Shown: positions 1 through 11,100 of the stretch, one piece after another
How the letters are laid out: each line of letters begins with the position of its first letter
Numbering within the stretch: the stretch's first letter is position 1
NCBI RefSeq assembly: GCF_028009165.1
Contig: NC_079243.1
Location: 2,542,001-2,606,000, forward strand
Reading direction: 5' to 3'
Origin: Akanthomyces muscarius
Lineage: Eukaryota; Ascomycota; Sordariomycetes; Hypocreales; Cordycipitaceae
DNA length: 64,000 bases
Program-made: the position numbers and the translations under genes
Notes under the pieces: model-generated
What the model was told of the DNA's origin: nothing
Seen by the model: only the letters and a program-made list of their open reading frames with translations
Database searches by the model: none

Positions 1-333
1 ATCAAAGTGACAACCATGATGCTGCGAGGAGGCCGTCTGCCAAAGCGACAGGTTATCGATGGCGAAGCAGTCAAGGTAGAGGAAAGCAGTGGATCAGCGA
101 CACCGGTGCAAGTAGATTCTATGGCGAAAAAATAAATAGGTGGCAAGCCATGAGCTCAATGAGCAACAAAAATCCATCGGTTTCAACTATTGACAATCCA
201 TCCACCACATTATTTCGAGATTGAGTTGTTGAAGCATAAAATAAAAAGCTAAAGACGATTGTTTCGCACAATAATGCGTACTTGAGTGAGCGGCAAAAGC
301 AAAAAGGAAATGCGATTGCATCGCGGACCGGAT
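1..333. other. Intergenic stretch left of tRNA-Thr
   Basis: No convincing gene is visible; the short open frames here lack recognisable domains. A run of five A at about 300-305 (five T on the minus strand) lies just downstream of the minus-strand tRNA-Thr and would serve as its RNA polymerase III terminator. Confidence 0.5.
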
Positions 334-418
334 TGCCCAGTATGCGAATCGAACGCATGATCTTCTCATTTCACCGTATAAATACTAGTGAGACGCTATA
401 CCACTTAGCCAACCGGGC
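334..418 (-). tRNA. tRNA-Thr (anticodon AGT) with a 13-nt intron
   Basis: The reverse complement folds as a full cloverleaf. The acceptor GCCCGGT pairs with ACTGGGC, with discriminator A. The anticodon stem TCTCA pairs with TGAGA, and the T-arm ATGCG/CGCAT encloses TTCGATT, which holds the B box. The anticodon loop reads C-T-AGT-A, then 13 extra bases (TTTATACGGTGAA), then A. That puts an intron at the canonical position after base 37. The mature tRNA would be 72 nt before CCA addition. The AGT anticodon, read as IGU, decodes Thr ACU/ACC/ACA. Confidence 0.9.
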
Positions 419-968
419 TTATTGTTGAAGTCGAGCAGCATATTATACCTTATGACCTAAGACATTTTGTCCTCGCCCACCCCGCGAATTTTACTGTGCT
501 TGGTCAACGTCAGTGTTGCAGCGCGATTCCTGCTTGCTGATCTCGCCACAGCATGCGATCTCAGCCGCCGCGCTAGTCCAGCCATCATCGATATTTGCCA
601 TCGCGCAAGCATGAAACTCCCTGCCCATCAGTCACCGCGCTGCCCCATCGCCACTTGAATCCCATCCGGCGCTGCCAATCGGCCCACTTGCGGCGAAGCT
701 TGCGCCATTATTTCATGACAAAGCTGTAGTTCCATATTCCAGAACGATGGCGACTTACGGGCTAAGCCTTATCAGTGGTGATAAAACCGATGCCACCTTG
801 AGAAGCCCCGCCGGATGCCGAGCGTTGGAGGAAAAAAGTTGAGCAATGCGACCACCCGGACTCTGACCTTGCCTCTACAGTCAGCGCTGCCGCTGTTGGA
901 CGGTGGCGAATTCACGATCGAATACATACGGATACATACACCAGAAACAAGGAAACCATTTGGAAGAC
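419..968. other. Intergenic region between tRNA-Thr and the ALO1-like gene
   Basis: This stretch must contain the promoter and 5' leader of the rightward lactone oxidase gene. No further gene was recognised. The reading frame of the oxidase stays open upstream to about 903, but without an ATG before 969. Confidence 0.45.
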
Positions 969-2519
969 ATGATACATCCTGCTGCCGTCGCCGCCATGCA
1001 GGGCCAGCCAGACGACGGCGTTGCGTTTCGCGCTCGGCCGGACCATGTCCACCGCACCTGGGCGCGCACCTTTTCCTCGAGGCCGGAGCTCTACATCCAG
1101 CCGCAGACGCTCGCCGAGGTGGAAAAGGTGGTCAATCTGGCGCGGCTTTGCCGCCGGCGCATCGTCACCACGGGCTGCGGCCACTCGCCGTCGCACATCA
1201 CCTGCACCTCGAGCTGGATGGTGAACCTGGACCACTTCAACCAGATCCGCTCCGTCGACGCGGACAAGGGCATCGTGGTCATGGACAGCGGCATCCGCCT
1301 GTACGCGCTGTGCGAGGCGCTTGAGGGCCACGGCCTTGCCATGCCCAACCTCGGCAGCATCAACGAGCAGTCGATCGCGGGCGCCATCTCGACGGGCACG
1401 CACGGCAGCAGCGCCGCCCACGGCCTCATGTCCGAGGACATTCTGGCGCTCAAAATCACGCTCGCCAGCGGCAAGACCGAGGCTTGCTCCGCGACGGTGA
1501 ATCCCGACCTGTTTCGCGCGGCGCTGCTGTCGCTCGGCGCACTCGGCATCATCACCGAGGTCACGCTGCGCGCTGTGCCCGCCTTTACCCTCCGCTGGCA
1601 GCAGACAATCGACGCTGACCGCAAGATGCTAGATTCGTGGAACAGCACGCTGTGGAAGCAGACCGAGTTTGTGCGCGTGTGGTGGTTCCCGTTCACCCGC
1701 CGCGCCGTTGTCTGGAAGGCCGAGAAGACCGACGAGCCGCATCGCGACCCGCCTGTGAGCTACTACGATGGCTCGCTGGGCTATTACGTCTACCATAACC
1801 TGCTCTACGTCGCGCAATTTGTGCCGCGCATCTTGCCTTGGGTCGAGTGGTTCGTCTTTGGCATGCAGTACGGCTTTGCCAACGGCTCGACCACGAGCGC
1901 CGTGCAGCCCAGCCGCAAGGCGCTGCTCATGAACTGCCTGTACTCGCAGTTTGTCAACGAGTGGGCGATTCCCCTGGCCAGGGGCCCCGAGGCTCTGCGC
2001 CGTCTGAGCTCCTGGATCAATCACCTCACGCCTGACGACCCCGACTACGTCCCGCACAACATTCCCTTTTCCGCCGACGGCCTGTACGTGCACGCGCCGG
2101 TTGAGGTGCGCGTCAGCGACACCAGCCTCACAACCAACGCGCGCCCTTTTCTCGACCCGACTGTGGAGGACGGCCCGACGCTCTATCTCAATGCGACGCT
2201 GTATCGCCCGTACTGGAGCGATCCGCCGTGCCGCGCGCGCTACTACGAGGCGTTTGAGTGGCTGATGAAGGACATGGGCGGACGGCCGCACTGGGCCAAG
2301 AACTTTGACACCAAGCAGGCCGATATTCAGGCCTTTTATGGTGACACCCTTGAAAAGTTCCGACGCGTGCGCGACGAGGCGGACCCGGAGGGCATGTTCG
2401 TCGGCGCCTGGCATAGAGAAAAGATTCTCGCCAGCGGAGATAAGCTGGCTCTTGAGGAGACTGAATCGTCTAGAGAAAAGGCTACGAGCGGTGGATTGAT
2501 GACTTATGGGAGAATATAG
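969..2519 (+). CDS. alo1: D-arabinono-1,4-lactone oxidase (FAD-linked)
   Basis: Predicted 516-aa single-exon flavoprotein of the vanillyl-alcohol-oxidase family. It should catalyse the last step of D-erythroascorbate synthesis, oxidising D-arabinono-1,4-lactone with O2, probably at the mitochondrial outer membrane. The N-terminal PCMH FAD-binding domain (about residues 15-190) has the motif GCGHSPSHI, whose His is the usual covalent FAD attachment site. NLGSINEQSIAGAISTGTHG follows as the second FAD-contact block. The C-terminal ALO domain ends with the conserved HWAKNF motif at about residue 440. The start is the first in-frame ATG at 969; the open frame upstream contains no ATG. Length fits the family (about 520-560 aa). 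No signal peptide is evident. The yeast counterpart is Alo1. Confidence 0.93.
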   Translation: MIHPAAVAAMQGQPDDGVAFRARPDHVHRTWARTFSSRPELYIQPQTLAEVEKVVNLARLCRRRIVTTGCGHSPSHITCTSSWMVNLDHFNQIRSVDADKGIVVMDSGIRLYALCEALEGHGLAMPNLGSINEQSIAGAISTGTHGSSAAHGLMSEDILALKITLASGKTEACSATVNPDLFRAALLSLGALGIITEVTLRAVPAFTLRWQQTIDADRKMLDSWNSTLWKQTEFVRVWWFPFTRRAVVWKAEKTDEPHRDPPVSYYDGSLGYYVYHNLLYVAQFVPRILPWVEWFVFGMQYGFANGSTTSAVQPSRKALLMNCLYSQFVNEWAIPLARGPEALRRLSSWINHLTPDDPDYVPHNIPFSADGLYVHAPVEVRVSDTSLTTNARPFLDPTVEDGPTLYLNATLYRPYWSDPPCRARYYEAFEWLMKDMGGRPHWAKNFDTKQADIQAFYGDTLEKFRRVRDEADPEGMFVGAWHREKILASGDKLALEETESSREKATSGGLMTYGRI

Positions 2520-3355
2520 ACTGCTTTCTAGGTTTCTCTTTGGGGCGACAATGTGTATCTTAGCGGGCGCGTTAGACTATCTTTTACGACTAGACTATGC
2601 ATATAACTGCAGTGCTCAGCGCTGAGCAATTTTTGCATCATGCATCGATTCCCAGGGCTGATTGTTTGGAGGTACAGCGGCGTGGGCTCTGGGAGTCGGG
2701 TGTCTAAGTTAGCTCACAAGGCTACTTTGGCGCCGATATCTCGTTTCTCAATGCAGTTCGCCATGGTATGCCGTTTACCGTAGTACTATGAAAAGAGCTG
2801 CGCATTTCCGGTCCCTGCGAATCTTCAAGACATTACTACAGGGCAATTGACTTTGGCAGGTCTGCGTCGGCGTTCTTGGACGGCTCGTATTCGACTGCTT
2901 TTACTTATGCTGTACACTTGAGCGGCTACCAATCGTGGCTAGACGATTGTACCGTGTTACTCAAATGGCAAAATTAAAAACTCAGCTGCGGAGCACCTGT
3001 AAAAAAAAAAGAAAAATTCACAATGTGAAACGGGAATTTTCTGGTAGCTGATTGCTGATGCGCGCACAAGGCATGCAGGCGGCAGATTGGCATTAATTAC
3101 CCCCCAACGCGCGGGGCGTCGCGGGTGACTGTTGCTGCGCAAACTTGCTCCTTGCACTCACCTGGCAAGCTGTTTACCGCGGACGCATCAGGTCATTTCC
3201 CCCATCGAGTGTTGTAATTCGAATCAAATTCGATCCCACCTTGGAAAGCGTCGCGTCCCGCAGCTTCCTTTTCACTGGCAACAGTCGCGCCAAACTAGGC
3301 CCATATCTACAGCAATTTGCGCCGTTCTGCAGTGCCGCTCGCACCATCAGCCAAG
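2520..3355. other. Intergenic region, ALO1-like gene to PARP-zinc-finger gene
   Basis: It should hold the 3' end of the oxidase transcript and the promoter of the next gene. No coding segment was recognised. A run of ten A sits near 3001-3010. Confidence 0.45.
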
Positions 3356-4833
3356 ATGCCCCAGTATCGCATCGGTACGTCTGCCACAGGTGCATACATT
3401 TCTATTACTAACAACCCAGAAATATCTCCCAACAATCGCGCAGGATGCAAGGACACCGTCTGCAAAAAGGCGGCCGTCAAAATCACCAAGGGCGAGATAA
3501 GATTCGGCACCTGGGTTGAGATTGAAGGCCGCGGCAGCTGGTCGTGGAAGCACTGGTACGTCGCCAACGCTGGTTTTACAAGTATTTACTAACTTATTAG
3601 GGGATGCGTGTCGGGCGAGCAGCTGCAGCGCCTGCACGAGCAGTGCGACAAGGGCGACGACGAGTGGGACTTTGAGGAGATTGATGGCTACGAGGACTTG
3701 GAGTATGGTAGCCGTTGAACGATAATCGTCGCAAGCTAACGGTTCTAGGCAAAATGCCGAGGTGCAAGGAAAGGTCGAGCGCTGCGTGAAGCAGGCGCAC
3801 ATTGATCCCGAGGACTTCAAGGGTGTACGTTCTTTTCGCGCTTCTCACTTTTTGCAGCAGCTGACTTTTGCAGGACCCCGAGAAGAATAAGCCAGGCGAG
3901 AAGGGTATCCGTCTCAGCGCCAAGGAGAGAGCTGCTCTCGAGAAGGATGACAACGAGGTACGAATACTTGGTCAATGATATGTGCTATGCTGACTCTTTT
4001 AGGATGAGCCCAAAACCAAGAAGCGAGGCAGAGACGGCAAGGCCAAGGGTAAAAAGGCCGACGACGAAGATGAAGAGGAGGCCCCCGCCAAAAAGACAAA
4101 GGCTCCTGCAAAGAAGGCCACGAAGAACAAGATGGAGGACGACGAGGATGACGATACGCCCCTTACCAAGCCCAAGGTTGGTCGCGGCAGAAAGGCCAAA
4201 CCCCTGGAGGAGGAGGATGACGAAGCTCCTCCTGCTAAGAAGGCTAGGGCTGCTCCCAAGGCCAGGCAGTCGAAGCAAGCCAAAGAGGCGGAAGACGATG
4301 AGGATGAAGCTCCGCCTTCTACGAAGGCCAAGGCCGCTCCCAAGGCCGCTCCCAAGGCCGCCCCCAAGACAACCCCCAAGGCTACTCCGAAGGCTACACC
4401 TAAGGCTGGAAAGTCCAAGCAGGTCGATGAAGAGGAAGACGACGACGAAGATGAGGAGGAGGCTCCTCCTGCTAAGAAGGCCAAGGCTACTCCCAAGAGT
4501 ACCCCCAGAGCCAGAAAGTCTATGCAGGCTGAGGAGGAAGACGACGAGGACGAGGCTCCTCCAGCCAAAAAAACCAAGACTACTCCGAAAGCCAAGACTA
4601 CCCCCAAGGCTGCTCCAAAGGCTACTCCCAAAGCTACTCCAAAGGTCGCTGCCAATGCGAAAAACACCAAGGAAGCTGGTGAGGAAGACGATGAGGATGA
4701 GGCTCCTCCGGCCAAAAAGACCAAGGCCGCTCCCAAAGGCAGAAAGTCCATGCAGGCCGCCGAGGAGGAAGAGGAAGAGAAAGAGGCAGAGAAGCTCAAG
4801 CCCAGGCGCCGTGGCCGCCCTTCCAAGGCATAG
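3356..4833 (+). CDS. PARP-type zinc-finger protein with long Lys/Glu/Ala/Pro repeat tail and AT-hook-like end
   Basis: Reconstructed from six exons: 3356-3374, 3420-3555, 3601-3707, 3769-3824, 3874-3957 and 4003-4833, giving 410 aa. Residues 1-60 form a PARP-type zinc finger that recognises damaged or nicked DNA: a Cys pair (GC, then VC), the GEIRFGTWVE core and the W-K-H-W-G-C His/Cys pair. No catalytic poly(ADP-ribose) domain follows. From about residue 135 the protein is a disordered, highly charged array of imperfect units like EDDEDEAPPAKK plus KATPK blocks, resembling linker-histone tails. It ends RRRGRPSKA, an AT-hook-like GRP core. A nuclear, DNA- or chromatin-binding role is inferred. 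The acceptor of intron 3 is chosen at 3768 because the nearer AG at 3748 breaks the frame. Confidence 0.85.
4132..4800 (+). repeat. Degenerate coding repeat (acidic/APPAKK/TPK units)
   Basis: Within the last exon of the PARP-finger gene, units encoding an acidic block, then APPAKKxK, then runs of APK/TPK recur about five or six times. They differ mostly by synonymous or conservative changes. The array probably grows and shrinks by unequal exchange, so its length may differ between strains. Confidence 0.75.
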
Positions 4834-5229
4834 TTTACATTGTACTATCAACGTCATCTTTAGGAGCTGGGGCATTTATTTGAGCGTGGTTGCAGCGGTC
4901 GAGGAGTTGTGATGTGAAGAGCCTGTTATACTATGAGTGTGGATGTATGGTTAGCTGGGATGTTTGCTGCAGAAGTTATTTGTATTGCTATGTAGCTGTA
5001 TTACTAGGTAGTTGTGCCTCTGTTTAAAACAAGATGTTTGCTATAATTTATTCCTTTGCGCCTACCAAGCCACGTCCTGCTCGTGGCTACAGCGAGGCAC
5101 CCGTGTTGCTACGTCATTGCCCCACCATATGAAGCTTCCAGCTCGGAAGCTCTGGACAGCTTCCCCCCCCCCCCCCCCCCCCCTCCTCCCCTCCAACATC
5201 AACAGCAACACATTTCACACACAGCCGCC
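4834..5229. other. Intergenic region with a 21-nt poly-C tract
   Basis: Short spacer holding the leader of the UCH gene. It contains an uninterrupted C21 run at 5163-5183, ending 46 nt before the UCH start codon. No gene was seen. Confidence 0.6.
5163..5183 (+). repeat. Poly-C mononucleotide tract
   Basis: Twenty-one consecutive C residues directly upstream of the ubiquitin hydrolase start. The exact length should be treated with caution, because homopolymers are error-prone in sequencing. Confidence 0.8.
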
Positions 5230-6070
5230 ATGTCCAACGTAAATCCCGACCCCGGCCAGAAGGCGCCCGCCTTCATCCCGCTCGAGGCGAACCCGCCGCT
5301 CATGACGGACCTGCTCCACAAGCTCGGCGTGTCGCCGGCCCTCGCCATGCACGACGTCTACTCGCTCACGGAGCCGGAGCTGCTGGCGTTCATCCCGCGG
5401 CCCGCGCTCGCGCTGCTGCTCGTCTTCCCCGTCAGCGCCGAGTACGAGAGCCAGCGCCTCTCGGCCGACAGCCTGGTGGAGGAGTACAAGGGAAAGGGCG
5501 CCGCGGAGCCGGTGGTGTGGTGGCGGCAGACGATCCGCAACGCGTGCGGCATGATGGGCTTGCTGCACGCCGTGTCCAACGGGCCGGCCAAGGAGTTTAT
5601 CGGTGTGTACATGCAGCTTCCCGCTGGTTTCTCTCTTCTTCCTAAATTTCCTTTTTTTTTTCTGCCAAAGAGTCTGTGCTAATGAAGCCATGTGCTTAGA
5701 ATCCGGCTCGACTCTCGACAAGCTGCTCGAGAAATCGATCCCGCTCGATCCCGCCCAGCGCGCCAGTCTCCTCGAGCAGACACCCGAGCTCGCCGACGCG
5801 CACAAGGAGGCGGCGTCGCAGGGCGCGACGTCGGCGCCGGACGCGCAGGACGACGTGGACCTGCACTACGTCTGCTTTGTCAAGGGCGGCGACGGCGCGC
5901 TGTACGAGCTCGACGGGCGCCGCAAGGGCCCGATCCGCCTCGGCGAGCTGGGCGCCGACGAGGACGTCCTGAGCGAAAAGGGGCTGGCGCTCGGCCCGCT
6001 CAAGTTCCTGGAGAGGGCGGGCGGCGACTTGCGGTTCAGCGCCGTGGCGCTGGCGGGCGGGCTCGACTAG
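5230..6070 (+). CDS. yuh1: Ubiquitin C-terminal hydrolase, UCH family (peptidase C12, Yuh1-like)
   Basis: Two exons (5230-5602, 5700-6070) encode 247 aa, close to Yuh1 and UCH-L1/L3. The enzyme is a cysteine protease that trims small adducts from the C-terminus of ubiquitin or processes ubiquitin/Nedd8 precursors. All catalytic residues are visible: the oxyanion Gln in WWRQTIRNACG, the nucleophile Cys six residues later (about residue 105), the His in DLHYVCF, and the Asp in LYELDGRRKGP. The intron (GTGTGT..GCTAAT..TTAG) splits the Glu codon of KEFIE. It contains a T-rich tract and a nearer AG that would break the frame. There are no targeting signals, so it is cytosolic/nuclear. The recognition and active-site blocks are complete, so the gene looks functional. 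Confidence 0.93.
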
Positions 6071-7552
6071 ACGCGGTGCTGCGCCCGGTGCGTCAATGAG
6101 TGGACGGACGAGTGCAGAGCGCATTACAAGCTGCGCAGGATGACGCCCGGACGATTCATACTGTATTGAGGTGAGGCGCGGTGATGGTATGGGCACATGT
6201 GTTACGATTACATGGTTTTACGACACTGGTGTGCATTGAAGGTATAACCCACGGGCGACGAGCATGGAGGTGTTGCCATCCTATGCAGCTTAGGAACAGC
6301 AGCGATAGTACGTTCACGAAATAATAATGCTATTCCGGCATCAAGACTTTTTTCGGACATTGCCGTATCTGTGCTTTCCTGTTTACTGCCGAGCTACGAT
6401 CACTTGTTCGTTGTCTACAGCGTGCTTGAAGACTGGAGGTGTTGAAACGATTAAGCAGCTGACCATTAGATACTGAAGAAGAGACTAGTGGCGATTACGT
6501 ATCATGGAAATGAAATATATCAACATAAAATGAAAGAAAATCGGAATATCAGGACTGGTAGGACTGGTGATGTGTATAGAAACTTGATGCAGGTTTTGCT
6601 TTAGGCGTATTCATCCGTTGCTGTCGATAAGTTTGTATTGGGTATTTGGCGTAGATAATTGAGCTTGAAATGAAGTGAGAAAGAGGTGAGCCTAGAAAGT
6701 AGCGTTACATTAAAGCGAAACGATGGTGAAAATTGTCACGCAAATTTAACAGTACACTGAGGCTGGTCGTCGACTGCCACAGCCCAACGGCGGCACTGCG
6801 TGTGTCGTTCCGTTGCTTGTTCAACGGCTTGACGGATGCGATTGCTGGATGGCAAACCAGATAGTCTCTATGTGCGGCCATTGTGGCCGATAAGTTTTGT
6901 AGCATTACAAACATAATTCCGTACAACTGATTTGTTTTTGGGTTTTTTTCCTCGAGTGCCTCATGCTGGATAGATGCCACGCACTACGTCGGGCTTGTAC
7001 ACCGAGGTAGCAGCGCTAATCAGGCTCGGCCTCAGCGCCAATGTGTACCACGCAGTGATTGTACCAGCTGTCCACCGTGAGTATTTTCTCTCGCCTGTAC
7101 TCGATGTTTCTTGCTACGATGAAAAGATTGAAAGAGCTGACCGTGGAAGCGTCGCGGCCATCATGGCATCATAGCTTTTCACTGCACTATATAACATAAA
7201 ACGCCTTTGCAGCCAATACGACACATGCTCCTCTAATCGTGTAGTCAAACGTACTTATTTTTGGCAAGGAATAAACAACATGGGTTGCCAGTACTTTGTT
7301 TGGATAAAGAGAAGCAGCCCACGGTCGCTAAATTAAATAAAACTTACAGTGTTGTGGTTGCCACACCGCTTTGAAAAAAGAACCGTCTCAAATACGCGCC
7401 ACGTCGGTACCCTCGAGGTTTTCAAACCGGAAAACGACTTGGCCAGCTCTAGTATCTCGCTGAGTCCCGGTCCCTATTCATAAAGCTAAATAACGCCCCG
7501 GCTTCCACAACAACCACTCACAACGCCTCGGCAGCTTCGCTGAGTGTTAACC
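6071..7552. other. Intergenic region, UCH gene to tRNA-Pro
   Basis: About 1.5 kb without a credible gene. Open frames up to 91 codons (for example around 6705-6980 minus and 6974-7174 plus) show no domain, no good splice context and atypical composition. Confidence 0.45.
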
Positions 7553-7646
7553 GGTCTGGTGGTCTAGTGGTATGATTCTCGCTTAGGGTCCACCCTGAGT
7601 TATAACAACTTGCGAGAGGTCCCGGGTTCAATCCCCGGCCAGACCC
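7553..7646 (+). tRNA. tRNA-Pro (anticodon AGG) with a 22-nt intron
   Basis: GGTCTGG pairs with CCAGACC and the discriminator is C. The D-arm begins TGGTCTAGTGGTATGA, and the anticodon stem TCTCGC pairs with GCGAGA. The loop reads T-T-AGG-G followed by a 22-nt insertion and the closing T, matching the standard post-37 intron site. The T-arm CCCGG-TTCAATC-CCGG contains the B box. TTTCTTTTT directly downstream (7647-7655) is a suitable polymerase III terminator. The body matches eukaryotic tRNA-Pro(AGG) closely. Confidence 0.93.
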
Positions 7647-8171
7647 TTTCTTTTTGCATCTCGAGGCAATTCGAGTGTTGTGAAGTTGGTTGGACGCGGA
7701 TGGAGTGGCGGTGGGGGAGCGCCATGGGCTGGTGCGGGTGTGGGTGGGCCGTGGTTGGATGTTATTTGGACGAGTAGTCCACCGCGGCGCGTTGTAATGG
7801 CGTGGAAAGCGGAGCATTTATTAGGCTTTTTTTTTGGCGGTTTTTGGTAGGAAAACTGTAGAGGTCGGCGGGCAGTAGTTGACACATGAAAGCAGTACCC
7901 TAGAGCTGGACAGGTGCGCGACGATTGTATTTCCAGGGTGAGGCTGGGCTCTGTATAAATGTAGACTTGCTGTCTGTATATCGCTATTGTTTTCCATCAT
8001 TTGAGCTGCGCTTCCATCATTGTCACTAAAGATGACATAGTCACACCATATAAACTCATACAAGTTCATATTAACATATACACTAAATCATGACCCATAA
8101 ATACAAGACGCCGTCCTGGCTCCATCAGCCAGTAACCATCATGCCTCCGTAATTACCCATAGAGAATACAT
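7647..8171. other. Spacer between tRNA-Pro and myosin 3' end
   Basis: About 525 nt of 3' flank of the minus-strand myosin gene. No gene recognised. Confidence 0.45.
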
Positions 8172-11100
8172 CTAAATGAAGCCCTTGGTCAAGCTTGGCG
8201 CGCGGCTCAGGCTCGAATCCTCTTCTTCATCCTCAATCACACCCAGTGCGTTGATCCTGCTACGAATGCTGCTGCCCCTCCTGAGGCTCCCGCCACTCTT
8301 AAACGTCTTCAGGCTGTCCACCTCGCGCTCCAGGCGCAATGTTCTCTCCTTCTCTTCCCGCAAGTCGCGCTCTGCCCGCCGCGTCGACAACTGGACCGCC
8401 GACTCAGACGCCTGCAGCTCGTCAATCGTCTTCAGAAGCTTGTCGACCTTTTCGCGCATCCGGCTGACGTCTTCGGAAAGCTGCGCGTTTTGTCTGTCCT
8501 TGCGATCGACCTGGCCCTGCAGGTCCTTGACAGCGCGGTCCACGTTGCGTGTTGATCGCTGCGACTGCGACTTTTCCGTTTCATGTTTCTCGAGTTGTGA
8601 TTCAAGCTAGAAGAGTTAGCTAAGGATGCGCAGAATGTTGAATATCGACTGACCTCTTGAATTCTCTTGTGCAAAAACTTGATATCTTGGCTGGCGCTCG
8701 AGAATCCCTTCGTCTCCAGGTCCACCAGCTTCAGCTGTGCCTCGTTGAGCGTGCGCTCTACCGTCGCCTTCTGGGAGAGCACAGCGGAGTTGTTCTCACG
8801 CTCGGCGACAACTTCCTTTTGCATCTCAGCGACCAAGGCTTCTGAGCGTCGCATCTTTTCCACTGCAGCAGTAGCAATGTCCTCTTGCTTGGCCAAGTTT
8901 GACTTGAGTTCAAGGACTTCCTTGTCCATGTTGGCGGCATCTCGCAGCGATGCGCTGTCGCCGCGGGCGAGGCCATCGAGGCCAGCCTTGGCTTCCTCGA
9001 GACGGCTTTCGACATTGCGCTTCTCTCGCATCAGGCGATCGCGCTCGGCAGTAATCTCATCGACGCTTGTTCGCAGCGTACGCACCTGCGACAACAGGGA
9101 AACGACCTTCCCTTGGGCTTCGCTGTGCGCATTGGCAGCTTCCTCCCGGGAAGCCGAAACATCGGACAGAGTGGCCTCCATGCGAGCCTTTTCTTTAGAC
9201 CAAGTAGAGCTGTTCAGAACCTCGTCGTCCCACTTGGACCGGAGGTCATCAAGCTCTTCTCGGAGTCTAGTAATCTCAGTCTGCTTGTACAGCTTTTCCT
9301 CACGCGCGAGGTCAAGCTCCTTGGTCAAGGTAGCAAACTCAGCCTGATACTTCTTGCGAGTCTGCTCCATGCTGGATTCCTTGTCCTCAATGTCCATGGC
9401 GCGCTGGCTGCGGTAATCTTCAAGCTCGTGCTGAAGTCGCTTCTTGGATTGGAGTGCCGCTTCCAAATCAGTCGAGATGTCCTCCACCTTTTCGTCCAGA
9501 CGCTGGTTCTGTCTCTGCAGGTCCTCTATCTGGTTGTCGAGCTTCTGGCGCTCGGCCATGGTCTCAGCTAAAGAATCTTCAGCTTCTCTGGCCTGAGACT
9601 TGGCGAACTGCTCGGCGCGAGTGGCCTTGAGGACAGTGATTTCCGCTTGCTCCAACTTGCCAAAATATTCATCTGCACGAGACTTGTAAGTTTCGAGGCT
9701 GGAAGTCACGTCTGCTAGTCTGGCTGTCTCTGCGTCCAGGCGGATTTGAAGGTCGGTGTACTCTTGCAGCAGCTGGCTGCGGCTCTGTGCCTCTTGCTCT
9801 CGGGCCTGCGTCATCTCCTGCAAGTCTGACTTGGTATCACGAACCTCGACCTCCATCTTGGCGCGGTCATGGCGCATCTTGTCAAAGTGAGACTTGACGT
9901 CGGTGAGCTCGGCTACAGCATCCTTATGGCTGTGGAGCAGCGAGCGGCGAGACTCTTCTTGGTTGTTGAAAGCGTCGAGCAACTCCTCATGGGAGCGAGC
10001 TTGAATGTCACGCAAAGACAGCTCGCCAGTGCGAATATTCTTCTCGAGTGTAGATACCTTGCGAGAAGAGTCGTCCAAGAGATCGTGCAGGCGACTGTTG
10101 GCCTTTTCAAGCTTTTGCATGCGACGGATGGACGGGCTTTGCTCGTCATAGCCATCGGGACCGGGAGTTGCGCGGTCCAGCTGACTTTGCAGGTGGCGGT
10201 TCTGCATGTCCCTGAGCTGGAGCTGGTTGTGGAGCTCTTCTACTTCTGCCTTCAAGTCCATGCGGTTGTTGAGCACAGCAGTGTCGGCGGTCCTGTCAGA
10301 GCGAGCGGAATCCTGAAGCTCATACTCTGGCTGCTGGTGGCGACGAGTTGGCGTTGTTGTGTTGCTCGAAACGCGTCGTGCCTTGGTCCTCTTCTGAGTA
10401 GGGGAACCGTTGAATGGAGCTTCGTTGAGATGAATCTCCTCTAGCTTGGGGCGGTTGGGGTCACCTCGCGAGCCGCGAAGGTCGGCCAGCTGAGATTCGG
10501 CGTTTGAACGCGCTGCATTCTGAGCGCGAAGGTTTTGCTGCAGCTCTTCAACCTTGCGAACGAGGTCAAAGTTTACAGCGATGCCACGCTCGTTCGTCCC
10601 ATCCGCAACCGGAAGCGTGGCCTCAGGGTCGACCGTCTTGAGAATCTTGAGCATCTGCTCACGAAGGTCCTGAAGCTCGTGATCACGGGATGACAGGGAT
10701 GCCTGCAACGTTCGTACTGTTGACTGAGCTTGTGTGCGTAGCTGCCGCTCGGATTCCACTGTACGGTTAGCCTCGGCGAGCTGTGCAGTAAAGCTGGATG
10801 AGGCCTTTTCGGCGTTGCGGCTAGACTTGACTTCGCGCGCAACCTCGTGGTTGAGATCTTCCAAGTCAAGCTGCAACTTTTCTGTTCTCTTTTCCAGGGA
10901 AGCAATGGTTACTTGAGCCTCGCCTAATTGCCTGTCTAGGACGGCATTGTGCTCTTCCAATCTCGTCTTTTCTTTCTGGAGAGACAAAACCTGTCCACGA
11001 GACGCATCGCTTGCCTTGGAGGTGGACCGCGCAATTTCGAGACCCTTCTGCTGCAGTTTGTTCAAGAGGGCTCGGTTGTCATTCTCAGATGCCGTAAGTC

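Noticed and set aside
903..968. N-terminal extension of the lactone oxidase from a GTG at 903
   Set aside because: Nuclear fungal genes rarely start at GTG, and the first in-frame ATG at 969 gives a normal N-terminus.
3985..4875. Two long antisense frames over the PARP-finger repeat tail (Leu/Gly/Ser-rich)
   Set aside because: They are low-complexity complements of the Lys/Glu/Ala/Pro repeat with no domain.
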